DNA of 64,000 bases, from contig NW_027184085.1 of NCBI RefSeq assembly GCF_041296385.1, positions 15,698,232 to 15,762,231 of the forward strand, written 5' to 3'. This DNA is from Aphelocoma coerulescens (taxonomy: Eukaryota; Chordata; Aves; Passeriformes; Corvidae). The notes below the pieces were generated by a model. That model was not told the origin of the DNA. It did not search any database and saw only the letters and a list, made by a program, of their open reading frames with translations. The position numbers and the translations under genes are program-made. Below are positions 28,267 to 41,200 of the stretch, one piece after another; the first letter of the stretch is position 1, and every line of letters begins with the position of its first letter.

Positions 28267-31200
28267 ATGGCTTTCTTGTCTCTCTCCTTCTCCCCATAAA
28301 TTTTCTTCCCATCTCTGTCATGTGCTATGGCCACTCATACCTGCTCTAGTGCACACTCATCCCCTCCATGGCTCCTCACAAATTTGGCAGGAAAATTATC
28401 TAGAAAAATACAGGGTAGTCTTCTGCGTAGATGGATTCTGCTTCTTCTTCTGCAGAAGGGTTCTGTCAGTGCCTTAGCTGGCTCAAGAGACAATATCATC
28501 TGGAATGGGTATGAGTAGTGAGAGAGTGAAGAAACAGGAAGGCATGGGATTGGGTGGCATAGAATAGACTTAACCATGTGTAGAGATGCGGTCTAATTTA
28601 TGTCCATGATAATTTGTAGGAAAGCTAGGTTACCACACTTTTCTATTCAAGACAAAACATAAAAGCAATCTGAAAACATATCAGCAGAAATCACGGCTCT
28701 TGACACAGCTCGGTCTTTGCCAAAGCAAGGTCTGTTAGAGGGGAAGCGTGCTTTCTTGTGGGATGGTACTGGTAGCTGTTCCGCAGAATCCAAGAGGCAC
28801 TGATGCTGTGTAAAGAGTACCTGTCTATGTTCCCATTTATTTTCTTCCCAGCAATTCCCACCATCAGTAAACTCAGTGAAAGTTCTTGTTCTTGTTAAGA
28901 TGGAGCCCCTAAAACATTTGCATTGTCCTTCCCCCTAGCAGTTATAAGGATAGAAGTGGTTTTACTGAGCTAGGAACAAACCATATTTCTCTGTGTGTGT
29001 TACAGGCCTGTTGCTTCTCTGCAGTTAGGAAAGCTATCAGTGAAGCATAAACCAAGTTACCACAAATTATCTAATTGAAGTCAATTTGTCAGTGCTATAC
29101 TGGTATAAATAAAATATTTCCTTTGTATTTGTACATCTGTGATGTACTCAACAGATACCTCCAAAGCATGACAACCCTCCTGTTTGGGATTAGGACTATC
29201 TGGGACATATTCTCAGGAATTTATAGACAAATTCACTTAAGAACTTCCACAGAAAGACTGTTTGTTACTATTGTGGTATGTCAGCAATGGGAACCATCCT
29301 TTCTGGACTTGGATATAAGTGAGTCAGTAAAAGATTTTGTTTATGATGAGTCTGGGTAGAAAGGCCATGGAAATGAGAAGAGTTCCTCTTATGTGGGACC
29401 AAGTAGACAAGAACTTCTAAAACAGTTGAAGTTGGGCACATGAATTGCTTTCCTGTTTATAGTTTCCCCTGTTTTTGTTCTCACTCTTGCACATATCTGC
29501 TGTCACCTGTGAGTCTCAGCTAATTTATACCATTTTTATCTTCTTCCTGTAGATTAAATACCTGCAACAATCCTGCAAGTTCTGTTGCCAGCTCAAGAGG
29601 GAAAATCCATTATTAGGATGGGATATAGACAGGTAGATTGTATGTATCTATAGAAATGGCCTTATTTGAGGTGATCTTGAAGCACAGTTTTAATTGATTA
29701 ACACTGGTGATTAATTAAATGTCACTCACTATGCTTCTGCTTTATTATTCCATAGTACTTTTCTTTCTTCCATTTCAGTTATTGTTGTTGAGGTTTGAAC
29801 TACTTTTTATTTACTGTACTGTTGTGGTAAATTAAAGCACGAATACCCCTCACCATCCCTGTAGAACATCACCTTAAAATGGCTGAACAGGACATGAAAA
29901 AATGATGATTGAATAACTGGGGATTTCTGCTAAGAAAGGGACAGAAAATTCCTATCTGAACATGTAGGATCACCACCTTTTGTATTTGAATCCACTTTCC
30001 ACAATGACAGAAAATTCCCTCTGAAACTAAGGAAGATGCCTTTTATTTTTCTACACAATGGAATTTATTTTCTGCATCTGTTATGGTGACTTTTTGCTCA
30101 GTGTGTTGAGGCATGTCTCACTGTATCATCAACTGTTGAGTCTTTTCAATAGACTTGGCCAGGTTCTGTTCTGAAATAGTGAAAACCTGAAGTAACACCA
30201 GTGAAAGTACACAATTTATGAGGTTCAAATGCTTTCAGGATTTGCTTCTTTTACAACTAAATTATAATAAATTTGGACGTCCTGTACCATTGATATGTGA
30301 GGAAAAAAAAATCTCTCTCAAGAATTGTGACAGTTATCCTCCTGATAGCAGAGCTTTGGATATATCTTTGCATAAGTGAGGTTTTCTGAGTATAGAATAA
30401 CATTCTCGGGCTCATAAGTCTCTACACTTATGTCAAAGAAAACAGGTAAAAATAAAACAATGAAAACCTATGATAAATGCCTCTTATGCAATTGTTCCTT
30501 CACAAGAGTCCCTTTCCCTAATACAGTATTAAGGACCAAGTCCAAATGCTTCCTCAGTGTCCTGAGAGAGGTCTTCAACAGTAGGACTGTGTCACCAAAA
30601 TCAAAGAAGAGGCTGACCCAGGGTCTGTATACGAAGGAGGTGCAATGTTACTTTGTCCTGATTTTGTAATGTCTTTGGAGGTAACATCTAAGATATAGAT
30701 TTGAGCCTATTCATCCACTGGAAGAGAATTCCTACTGCTTTCCAGCACTTTCATTTTATATTACTTTCCCAAGTAGGCTATTCTAGAATAAAGTAGAGAG
30801 TGTAATAGAAAGTCTAAGAGCCTGTAAAAAGTCTGCCAGCTTTCGGCTAAGTTTTAGAATTCCTGGAGTGGCATTCAGAGAAACCACTATTTGGGGTTTT
30901 CTACAGTGACATGAGGGCTATGCTTCACTTCTTTCCTTAGTACCTTGGTTCATGAGGTCGGAAACAGACTTTCCCACATTTAACAGTGCAGGAGATGAGG
31001 GCACATAAAGTAAATGTTTCTTCGTTTAACTGTGTTTTCTCATTGTCTATGCTGGAAATAAGAAGGAAGATAGTAAAGAATAAGGGTTCCATATGACACA
31101 ACTTTTCACTGACGTACTCCTGGGGAATTGCATTGTCTGAAGCTGGACTTGTCATGTGACGCTCCTTATTCCTCTTATGTTTCCGTTACATTCCTTTGTG

Positions 31201-34200
31201 TAATAAATTTATGTTGAACTGTGGGAATGTGGTGCTGTTTTTCTTCCTGTAGACAGGGTAGGTAACTCATGGTGGCATCCCATCTGCAGTTACAGGTCCA
31301 CCCATTTCTGTCTGTAGACTGCTAATCAGGAGGTTTTTCTTCAAATTAGAGAGAATGGAGAGTCAAATCTGAGCCTTTAACATCCTAGGAATGATTGCCT
31401 GGGGACTCTGCTCTGCATCCCAACATTTGTAAAAGTTAATTATAGTTGGTTTTAATTTTCAAGTCTGTTATTCCAACAACACTAAAGGGGGTAGCTCTCA
31501 TTTTGTGTATGCATCTCTGACAGTTTGTCAAATAGTTTGCTTTTATCAACTACAGTATATTTGCTGTAGCAGAATTCATTACAGTGTCAAAAAAGCCTCT
31601 TAGGTTATCAAAGGAAAAAATGCTAAACCCAACTGCCCTGAAACAAACAACATAATTTAAAGTTAAGGATGAGAGTGGCCAAACAATTTGGATGTGAGCA
31701 ACTTCTATGTGACCTACTTTCTTCAGAGAACTTTTTACTGTAAAGTAATCTTTACACTGTCAGTCCCTCAACATTATCAGTGTCATTAATGCAGCCTTCC
31801 CAGCAGCAATGCATTAAAGGATTTTGCTGATGATGCTAGTTCTCAGAGCTCCCAATGATTCATCATCTGAAATGTTCTGCTAACCGAACACACCATTTCC
31901 AAAATCCCTTCCTGTGAGTAAACAGTCCAGTTCCAGCAATAGACCTTGACACATGATGTGTGGAGAACACATAATTGTATATTTAATTAGACAAGAAGTT
32001 TTAACAGACTAGACAGAGGTAAATAAAATTTAGCCATCTATTTCTCATTGTTGTCTTTAAATTTGGTGAAACTGTGGCCTCTTTGTATTTACCTTGTCTT
32101 TGTCATACTCTGTATTTAAAAAATATCTTGTAGCACTCAAAAATTTCTTCATTTACCACTCATTTTGAACCTATTTTCATCGAACATTTATCTTCAGTTT
32201 TCCCATGATCAATATAAACCCACCCCTCTTGAGTCAGTCTGTTAATCTGAAAGATTTGGTTCTTTTCTCTGCATTTTATTCCGCTTCATCTTTTTCCAGT
32301 CAGTTTACAAGCAAGTATCTGTAAACAAATTAATCTGTAAACCAATCTGTAAACCATTTTGAGCAACTCCTCTGAACCAAGAGGCCATGGTAGCCTTCAT
32401 CTATAAAAGTAGGACCCAGGTACCTTCACCTATGTTGATAAATTAATCTCAGAAAGACTATTTCTGCAATAAGGCTTTAGCTAGCAGCAAGAGGAGCACC
32501 ATGTGACTTGAAAGAGATTGCATATCTTGCACTATAAATACTTTAGATAAAGTATCTTAACTGGTGACACACTTTGATGTGGAAATCTGTTCTGTTACAT
32601 CCTCACAGACTACTGCTCTCACTTCTGAGATTATTATTTTTAAATGAAAACTGTAGAGAGAACCTAATGAGGCTTTACAGCTCAGCTTCCTAGAAAATGA
32701 AAGATAATTTTTGGACCTCTGACTATTTTATTGATAATTTAACCATGGAGATTTCCAGATAACCCTGAAATATTTTAATTCAGCATAAATTCTAGGATTT
32801 ACCTAGGCTTTGAAGACCAAGAAAAACCAAAACTTCAGTCCTTGTTAAGGAGAAATGTAGAAATTATGGCATGAAATTTCACTGCAGAATTAGTTATTGT
32901 GATGTTGATGATGTTGACATAAAACATGAATGGCAGGCCTCTAAAAGGTTTAGTGTGAAGTTGTTGGAATGGTATTTGAGACTAGTTAAGAACTGGGTAT
33001 GTTTGTTTGTTTTTTTTATTTGGAGCATACAGATTCACCAAAATCTAATCTGCCGGTAAGAACTCACTGATTTCAGTTTGTTTCACCTTTCCAAAATGTA
33101 TTTTTAAGGGGAAAAGAAATTAAAAATTAAAAATTGGTTTGAAACAGTTTAAAAAAGTTTTTGTAAAGCCTTTAAGACAAAACCAGTTTGAAATGATGTT
33201 GTTATTTTATAGCATAAACTATTATAAACAACATGTAAAATTTCAAAATTAGTGGATAACCCTGTGATAACCCAACCTGATCATGGGCACAATTTTTCTT
33301 GCTGTTTTTGAAAATTTAAGTGTTTCCCAATTAAAACAGACAAAATCTCAAAATTACATCTGAAATATTAATTTTTCCTCTTGAGGAAAAAATGTAATCT
33401 CTGAGGTATGTGGATATCTATATATTCTTTGAAATAAGAAATTAATAAAAGTACTATTCTTTATCTTAAAAAAATACTGAGGCTATATATCAGTTAGATC
33501 ATTATCTTCTAATAACAACCCATATTGATTAGAAAGGCAAGCTGAATCTAGAGGAAAATAGATTAATAACAGGACTTTCTATTAATAGTAACACAGCAGT
33601 AATAATAGAAATAAGATTATCTCTAGATTTTCTATGTATAAACTGATACTGAAGGCCTGTTAGAACAGTGTCTTTTTTAAAAAAGAATATTATTCTTCTC
33701 TTAATATATCACTGTATTTACAGTTCTCATCTCTGGAATGCATAGGGTAGTATGAATTGTATTTTTTTCCTAAGGCATCAAAATGCTATTAAACATGGCA
33801 GTAGAGAAAAGATCTACCATCCATGAAGAGAGTCAAGAATCTAGACATGCCTCTGTATTTGTTCAACTACATGTTTGTGCTATTTACTGTTGAACTAAAA
33901 ATAGTGGAACATCCTGTCACATGAGGGACCATAATGAATTCTGTTCAACAGGCCCATACTAATGTTTATTTTCCTTGTGATTTTCAATAACAAAACTAAC
34001 AAAGATTCTAAAGCAAAATGTGTAGTACGTACAATTCTAGTATAATTTAGAACATAATACAACATACTTATTTTCTAGCACTCTTTAAACTTGCTAAAAA
34101 GGTTTCCCAGCACATTGTTCAAAGGAAGAAAGTAAATACAATAATTAGGCTGTGCACAATAAGGTGACATTAAAAAAAATACTGCTACTGAGTTAGGGTC

Positions 34201-36136
34201 AGAGTGGTGGTACATTCCTGAAGTGATTCTGGCTTCTGGTAGGTACCCATATTTAATTATGTATGTGCTGGAACACACAATCCACAAAGATGGAGTACAC
34301 ATTCCTTGCTTAACAGAGCAGGTGGAAAGAGCCTGGCAGAACTGAAAAGCAGTATCTGTAAATATAGGATGGACTGTGATATAGAATATAATTGACATAA
34401 GTGTATTGTAGAATATGTGACTTAGAATCAGAACACAACTGGATATGGCAATAATGTATAAGGGATGTATATCTCTGGATTTGGGATAATATTAATAGTA
34501 ATAATCCTCAAAAGGAGAAGAATTATAGAGGGAATAATACTAAGTATGTCATTTCACTAACATTGAAAACAGCTTAAAAGTCTATTTGTATCAGAAGCCA
34601 CTATTGAATTTAATCTGGGATTTTAGCATATACGTATGCATCTGAATATATGTGTGCATGTGTGTACAAATGTGTAGATTTTTTTGTGTATTCTTGTGGT
34701 TCTTTCATATATGTAGACATGCACACAGTTCAAAAGCTGATGCAACAGCTGAGCATTGGTGATATTTTTGTTGAGTTGATTTTTCATAACATATGCATTT
34801 GAAAAGAAGTTTTGGTCATTAATAGAAAGGAAGAAAATTGTGGTTCTTTAAAGAAACTAAAGACCAGACATGGTTTTGCAATAGTCATCAAAGATTAAAA
34901 GAGTTTAAATGGACAGTCCAAAACCTGTGATCATCCAGATCTGAACTGAATATTCATCAACAGCTAAAATTTGGAAAAGATTACATAAATTGCCCTGCAG
35001 GCTCTGTGCCATGTTAATGCATTTTATCAATTTGCTGTCATTTTTAATGTTGATCTATGGGAGATACTTTTACACTTTAGGTTCGTAATTTTCAGATCAT
35101 TCCAACAAATACAATATAATGACCATTAAATTAGTTCAGTTTTTATCACTTCTCAAGTGAGAATGAAGCAGACCCTACACTGTTATTTAACTTTGTTTAT
35201 CTTCCCATTGCTGTTGACCATTTATTTACTGTATTTTACTTTTTTGCTTATTTATGTGCCAGCATTTACACACTTCTGTTATTTCATAAAGTATTAAGTA
35301 TGGTTTTGGACACATTCAAGACCTGTCTTGTAGCAAATTTACAAAATACTCATCCGTGGGAATATTTAGAAGGCCACATAAATTTAAATTTATTTAACAG
35401 CTGAACTAACCCTCTACAAATTAATTGATGAACACTTAGTCTACCACTGTCTGGGGCCAAGTGTATATTGTATTTCTTTAGTAGAAACAATACATAGTAT
35501 CATAGTATCTTTCAATCTGCAGAAATTATTCTAACACTAGTTAAAAATCACTCTGAGTGGATTAATTATAAGTATTAATAATTATAAATACTAATAATGA
35601 TAGCAATTTCTGCTAAGACAGGGAGAGGATGCTATCAGGTGACTGGAATAAAGAAAGAATGAATTTTTTTGCTAAGATTCTTCTAATCTTTCTTTCAAAT
35701 GCATGTTTCAAAACACTCTTGAATAGAGTCCTAAAATGAGAAAATCTGCTCCCATAATTTCCATTTTCCATGGTATCTACAGAACTAATTGCCATCTACT
35801 TGTAAAGGTTTGCTCTGTTGTGTGTATCCCAAATCCTATTAAGATCAAAACAAAACATATCAGCTGGTTCTAGTTGAGTAGCTGATGCTACATCAATTTA
35901 ATATAACCACACACATTTGTTCTTTAGCACAAGTTGTGTTTTGCATAATCTTCACACCGAACTTTTTGGCTGTTGAAGATTTACTGAATAATATTCCAGT
36001 TTCTGAAATATAAACAGTCTTTCACAAGACAAACTAATTCTGTTTAAAGCCATTTTCTGTATAAATTGTTATCCCCAGAGAATGAAGAGTACCTAAGATT
36101 TGCAAAAAGCAAAAACACAAAACCTGTCACAGACAC
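28267..36136. other. Non-coding stretch, no gene seen
   Basis: Strongly AT-rich. It holds short tandem repeats such as the 12-bp unit around 32336-32358 and a 16-bp AT-rich tandem with internal inverted arms (AGTATT/AATACT) at about 35561-35600. No exon, RNA gene or recognisable transposon was found. Confidence 0.5.
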
Positions 36137-36420
36137 CACAGAATCACAGGGTGGCTGAGGCTGGAAGGCACCTCTGGAGATAACTGGTCCAGATTGCTGC
36201 TTCAAGGAGGGTCCCCTAGAGCTTTTTGGTCCAGACTCTCTCTAGTTGGGATTTTTCCTCTGCACAACTTCTCTGGGCAACCATTTCCCATGTTTCACTC
36301 CTCTTAGAGTAACAAAAATGTTTCTTTTTAAGCAGAATTTCCAATAATTCTGTTCTTGCCCATTCCTTGGTGACTGGTAGCTGGGCATCACCGAGAGGGT
36401 CTGGCTCTATCATCACTGAA
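36137..36420 (-). mobile_element. CR1 LINE 3' tail, old fragment
   Basis: The left end reads CACAGAATCACAG and is followed by the CR1 3' UTR phrase pattern (GGTGGCTGAGGCTGGAAGG, then CACCTCTGGAGAT). Further on come the region around TCTCTGGGCAACC and the distal GGGCATCACCGAG. It is clearly diverged from the 26.8-kb copy and truncated, with no coding capacity. Older CR1 copies in birds commonly look like this. Confidence 0.88.
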
Positions 36421-37590
36421 ATTAGTTCAGTCTAGACTGCTGAAAGATTGCTCGGCAGCTTCTATTAGCCAGCAGCATCGTTAAGCATCCTTAAAGCCAT
36501 AGAGTTACTACATCTGGAAACAAACATCTTACACAGGTGTGACATTTCCACTGACTAGACAAATTGTGTATGAGCCTCTAGACAGATGTTTTGTTCAGTA
36601 ATAAAGAACCATCTGTCCAAATATATTTTGGGATATCATTGTTGTGACAGCTGACCTCCGTAATGCAAAACTGCTCATGTTATCTGCACAGTGCCAGAAA
36701 CCAGACATCCCCACCCCTCCCTAGCTAAACAGCCAAGTCAGGAATTACTAGTTATTTTCCTGCTGCCTCAGTAAGGATGTTCAGACCCTCCTTCCCTCAC
36801 CAAATTTCTTCTTCATCTTCTTAATCCTCTTACTATCACTATTTGGATGTCTGTTATGGCAATATCAGCAGGGAGTGAGATATGGGACTGACTGGGACAT
36901 TCCCAGCTTGCAGGAACATAAAATAGCTGAATCATTTCTACACTATTTATGCAATACTTACTCTTCCTACATTGCACAGAAATTAATGTAGAAGATTGAA
37001 AGAATAGCTCAAGCTTACACGACACCAGCCAGGCAACCCCAGTCAATATGTGCCTGGCATCTGTTTTGTCTACCCTGTAATTTTGCTTACTGTTTTTTGT
37101 AGCCATTAAAGGATTGTATGAAGTCACCTACTACAAGATGTGAACCTGAAATTACTTTGCTAAGTTCAGCTAATGCCAAATAAATGCTGATGAAGTCTGG
37201 AGAAGGAGCTAGACATTTTAATGTCAGGAACTCAGCCTGATTCTGCATAGCTGGAAGAACTCACTGCCAAGTCAGAGTGTCTGCCCACATCTGAGGTCCA
37301 AGTTATTAGGAAAAGTTAAAAAAGAGTGCAAACTACATAATGCATGTGATTTTGTCCAACAGAACATTGGTGTGAATGTCATCATTTTTCTCTGCTAAAT
37401 TACTTTGAGACCACCTTGGGCTTTAGGAGTTATTTGGAAAATAGAGGCCCTTTTCAGATTGTGGTAAATTTTCCATCTTGAGGAAATTAGAGCAATAGTT
37501 AAGCTAGTTTTGGACATTCATTTTTCTCCCCTGTACTTCATGAAGCACCAATATTTTTGAATGAGCGTGGAAATACGCACAGCTTTTTAC
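36421..37590. other. Non-coding stretch, no gene seen
   Basis: Unique-looking DNA between the CR1 tail and the GC-richer island. A 104-codon open frame on the minus strand (36813-37127) has no recognisable domain and no exon-like context. Confidence 0.5.
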
Positions 37591-38270
37591 CGGCTAGGCT
37601 CATAGTTCAATGCCTTAGAAAGCCTCGGGCAGCCTAGAGAGGCAGCACGGACAATCCAGCATTTCAGTAGCTCTAAAAGCAGCAAAGAGGAGCTGCAAAG
37701 CTGGTATCACCAGCAGAAGCAAAGAGGGAGAAATATAGCCTTCGGTTTGCCTAATTCCTGCAATTAGAAGCTTTCAAATAGAAACAGACGACAAGATGTT
37801 TGCAGAAAGGGTGCAAGCCAAAGAGGGCAGGCCCCCCTTGTGCCCTTCTTTTATTCGGAGAAGGGGAAAGGGGAGCACTGGGGGCAGACCCGGGGTGAGC
37901 GGCCAATCAGACACTGCTAAAGAGTTTGAGTTACATTTGGTTTTGCCCAAACAAATGGTTTGCTTGGAACAAAGGAGTCCTGGCTTGTCTTGGGGAGGGG
38001 GAAGGGAAGCTCAGAACAGGCAGCAACAAATGAGATTTTAATATTTTAATGTTTTTGTTTATTTAAAAGCTCCTATCATCATATATAGAGTAAGAGTAAT
38101 TTACCTTTCCATTTTTTTAGACAAATATATTTGCCAAATTTTACCCATCGCTGCCAAGACACTTTACTCTTTCATATTTGCCACCGATGGGAGTGTGTCT
38201 CTGCAGCTAAAAATGCTGCTTTATTGAAGAGCCAGCAGGTAATCAAGGAAAAGAATGGGAGGAAGTGACC
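37591..38270. promoter_or_regulatory. Candidate regulatory island (enhancer-like)
   Basis: This segment stands out from the AT-rich surroundings by higher GC and a dense set of transcription-factor-like motifs. A perfect palindrome CTAATT-5 bp-AATTAG (37751-37767) holds two facing homeodomain cores. A CCAAT box lies in GGCCAATCAG (37901-37910). AACAAAGG (37968-37975) matches SOX/TCF-type sites, and AACAAATGG lies at 37950-37958. No coding sequence is recognised: the 81-codon frame at 37796-38041 has no known domain. The call rests on motif density and composition only. Conservation cannot be judged from this window, and chance clustering is possible. Confidence 0.3.
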
Positions 38271-41200
38271 TCACTGAAGAAATGAGATGGGTTATCATTA
38301 TAAGTGCATATCTCACTGGCTGGGGATTGGAGCTGTCCTATTCTTTGGGTTTAAGCAGAAGGTTTTGGATGCATACTCTTAAATATAACATCTACAGTCT
38401 AAAACCCCCTGTTCCATTTTGTCTCTTTTTGCTTTAATTCAATGTATGAGAGAGATACCGATTTGCTTGTTGTAAGAATGCAAGTATGCACTGTTAAGGA
38501 ATTGAGGACGGCAAATATTTTGTCATAACTCTATCAGTAACAAAGGGATTTAGAGGGGTTTCCAGAGATTTTGTTCCTGCTGAAAGAAATTAATTTGGTG
38601 ACTGTTGAGAAATCTAAATGTAGTTAAGTGTTTCTACAAAGAAATGCCCAATGCTGTTCAGACTCTCTATTTCTGTACATCTACAAAAGGCAGTCCATAT
38701 AGAAAGTTAGAAAACCTTTTGGTGATGCTAACATTTTCAGTTTGGTGATAAAATGTCTGTAGATTAAACAATAGTCATCAAATATTAAAAATATCCTCTC
38801 ATATATTGCAGCAGAGTAAAACATAAACCTGAAATGAGTTCAATTTTTACTTCTGCTTGTCATTTCTGATGTCACATGAAGCTGAGGACACCCTGTGTGG
38901 GAGTACTAGATGCCTTCCATGAGCACAGTTATCTCTTCCCCTCTTCAGAGGAGCAATTGCAGACATGTGCCTGTTCTCTTTTCCATCCTCCAGGGTAATG
39001 TTTCTTCAGGGACCATATTTCACAGGGCCTATTTTGATCTTATCTTCATGCAATGTTTGTTGATGCTGTCTGAGTGAGTAGGCCAGAAGACTTCTGATGT
39101 GTCTAAGACATTCAGTAAAATCAGGAAGACCAGAAATGTGTCTTCTAGATAGACTTTTCTAAAATAAAAATAAACATAGCTCCCTGTATGAAATTTAAAA
39201 ATAAATATATGAATGAATTTTGCTATATTTTGTTTGTTTTGCCATACTGTAGAATTAAATTAGTAGCTAGAAATGCAGTAAACTTTAATATTTCAAGATT
39301 ATAACAAAAAGCTACATGTAGAGTAGATACTAGCGAATACATCCATTACAATTTGTGTTTGTACCATTTATGCTTTTACAACCACACCCTTGATTCTAGC
39401 AAGGGTTTTCTGGTTAAAAGGATTGACATATTTAACAGTCTGACAGTTCAGAACCTGTAAATGTGAATACCCGTAGCCTTACTTTTTCTAGTACAAGGAA
39501 TAAATTGTGGGCTACCAGTGGCCTATGCACTCTGTTTCTCCTACGCTGTGATGTTAGTATTGATAAAAGCAACTGCAATTATGCCTACAATAGTTCTTTT
39601 GAGCCACCTTCTTTACTGAAAATTATTCTTATGGATGCTTAATTTTTTATTGCAGTCACCTCAATAGTAATGCTGTTAAAATGTTTGTTTTAAAAGAGAG
39701 TCAATCTCAGCCTTTTTAAATGGATCACTTTATTTAGCGTCATGCTTTTCTTTTTTTTTTCCTTTGAAAACTTTTCCATTGCTTTTTCTGTGAATCCCAT
39801 TCAATTTTCTAAGTTTATATATATTTTAAAAGATGTTTTCATCTCATGGACGTCTATTGTCAATGCCCATGGTTCACCTCACATCAAACAAGCATCAACT
39901 GTCCCTACACAAGGTCCTGTCTTGTCACTGCAGGGGAAGTGGTGCAGATGTACAGAAATAAGATACACCAAATGGTCATCGCCACAGGCCATATGGAAGA
40001 GGTCTTAGTGGGCCACATCTGAAGCTGTTTTAATCAGTTGCAGCATCTTGGCTGTAAGGGAGATACGTCATTTTACACTGGCTAAGGATCTACTTCAGAA
40101 TGAGACATGGTCGGGGATTTCCTTTAAAGTAGTATTCATCCATAATATGTATAACTGTCTCGCTGCCAGCTAAGTAATATGCAATTAAAATGACTAGGAT
40201 AATTAGTGGATTACTTTTCTTTATGACTTTGGGGGGCTTTATTTCATCAGATATCTTGTTAGTTTACAGACAGTCATGTAGTATTTGATATTCTTTCCCC
40301 TTAGTATCCAACACCATGTGATACAGTGCCAAGCACAGATATTTGACCTAGCTGTGAGCAAGGTTTCTTGGGTGCTAGCAGCAGCATGGCCATATTCCAA
40401 TGCATGATCTGAGCCTCCTCGGAGTGGAAAATTAGCCCCCTGGGATTATTCCACTAGGTTGCCAATATGGCTCCCATAAATGGGGCTAGTAACTGCACAG
40501 CCTTGTTCTACTTTTGACCATGTTCAGACCAGGAACCGCAAAATTTTGAGAAGCATCTACATCTTTCTGTATGTCTTGAGGTCAGTAATAAAACTTCTGC
40601 CACTGAAGCTTTAGATTAGTAAGAAATAATAATAAAAAATCCGCTTGAAAAAATAGAAACATCTGTTACATTCTCTGCTTTTTCTGTTTTGTGTCACAGC
40701 AGTAGTGACCCCATTGCTGTTTGTATTTCAGACTGGCATTAATTTAATACAACAATTTATAGTTAACATCTGGTCTCTTTTCTTCTTGTCTGTCACAGAC
40801 CATTCTGACCCAAAAGCATTGCCCTTGTGGGTAGTAAACAAGTACAAGAAAAAGTAAAGCATACCATCTGCCTCCTTTTGTGTTTGCCCATAATTTGTTT
40901 TCAAGTTATTTATTCACTAAGCAGAGTCAAGAGCTTAAGTGTGGTCAAAAATATATAGCAAGATAGATTTGATTAATGGCACAACTTCCATAAACACAGT
41001 CTTATGAACTGCAGAGTAGTCTTGACAGCAGGCAGCACGGTCTAGAAAAAAGCCCTGTATCACAGTTTTTAGTCTGGCTGGGAATCTACTTGGAGGGTTA
41101 TTTTGAATAACTGTATACCATTATGGAAATGGAAGGGGAACTCAATGCAATTCTGTAAGGGGTGCTCTAACCCTGCTGCCATTCAGTGGTTTTGCAAATG

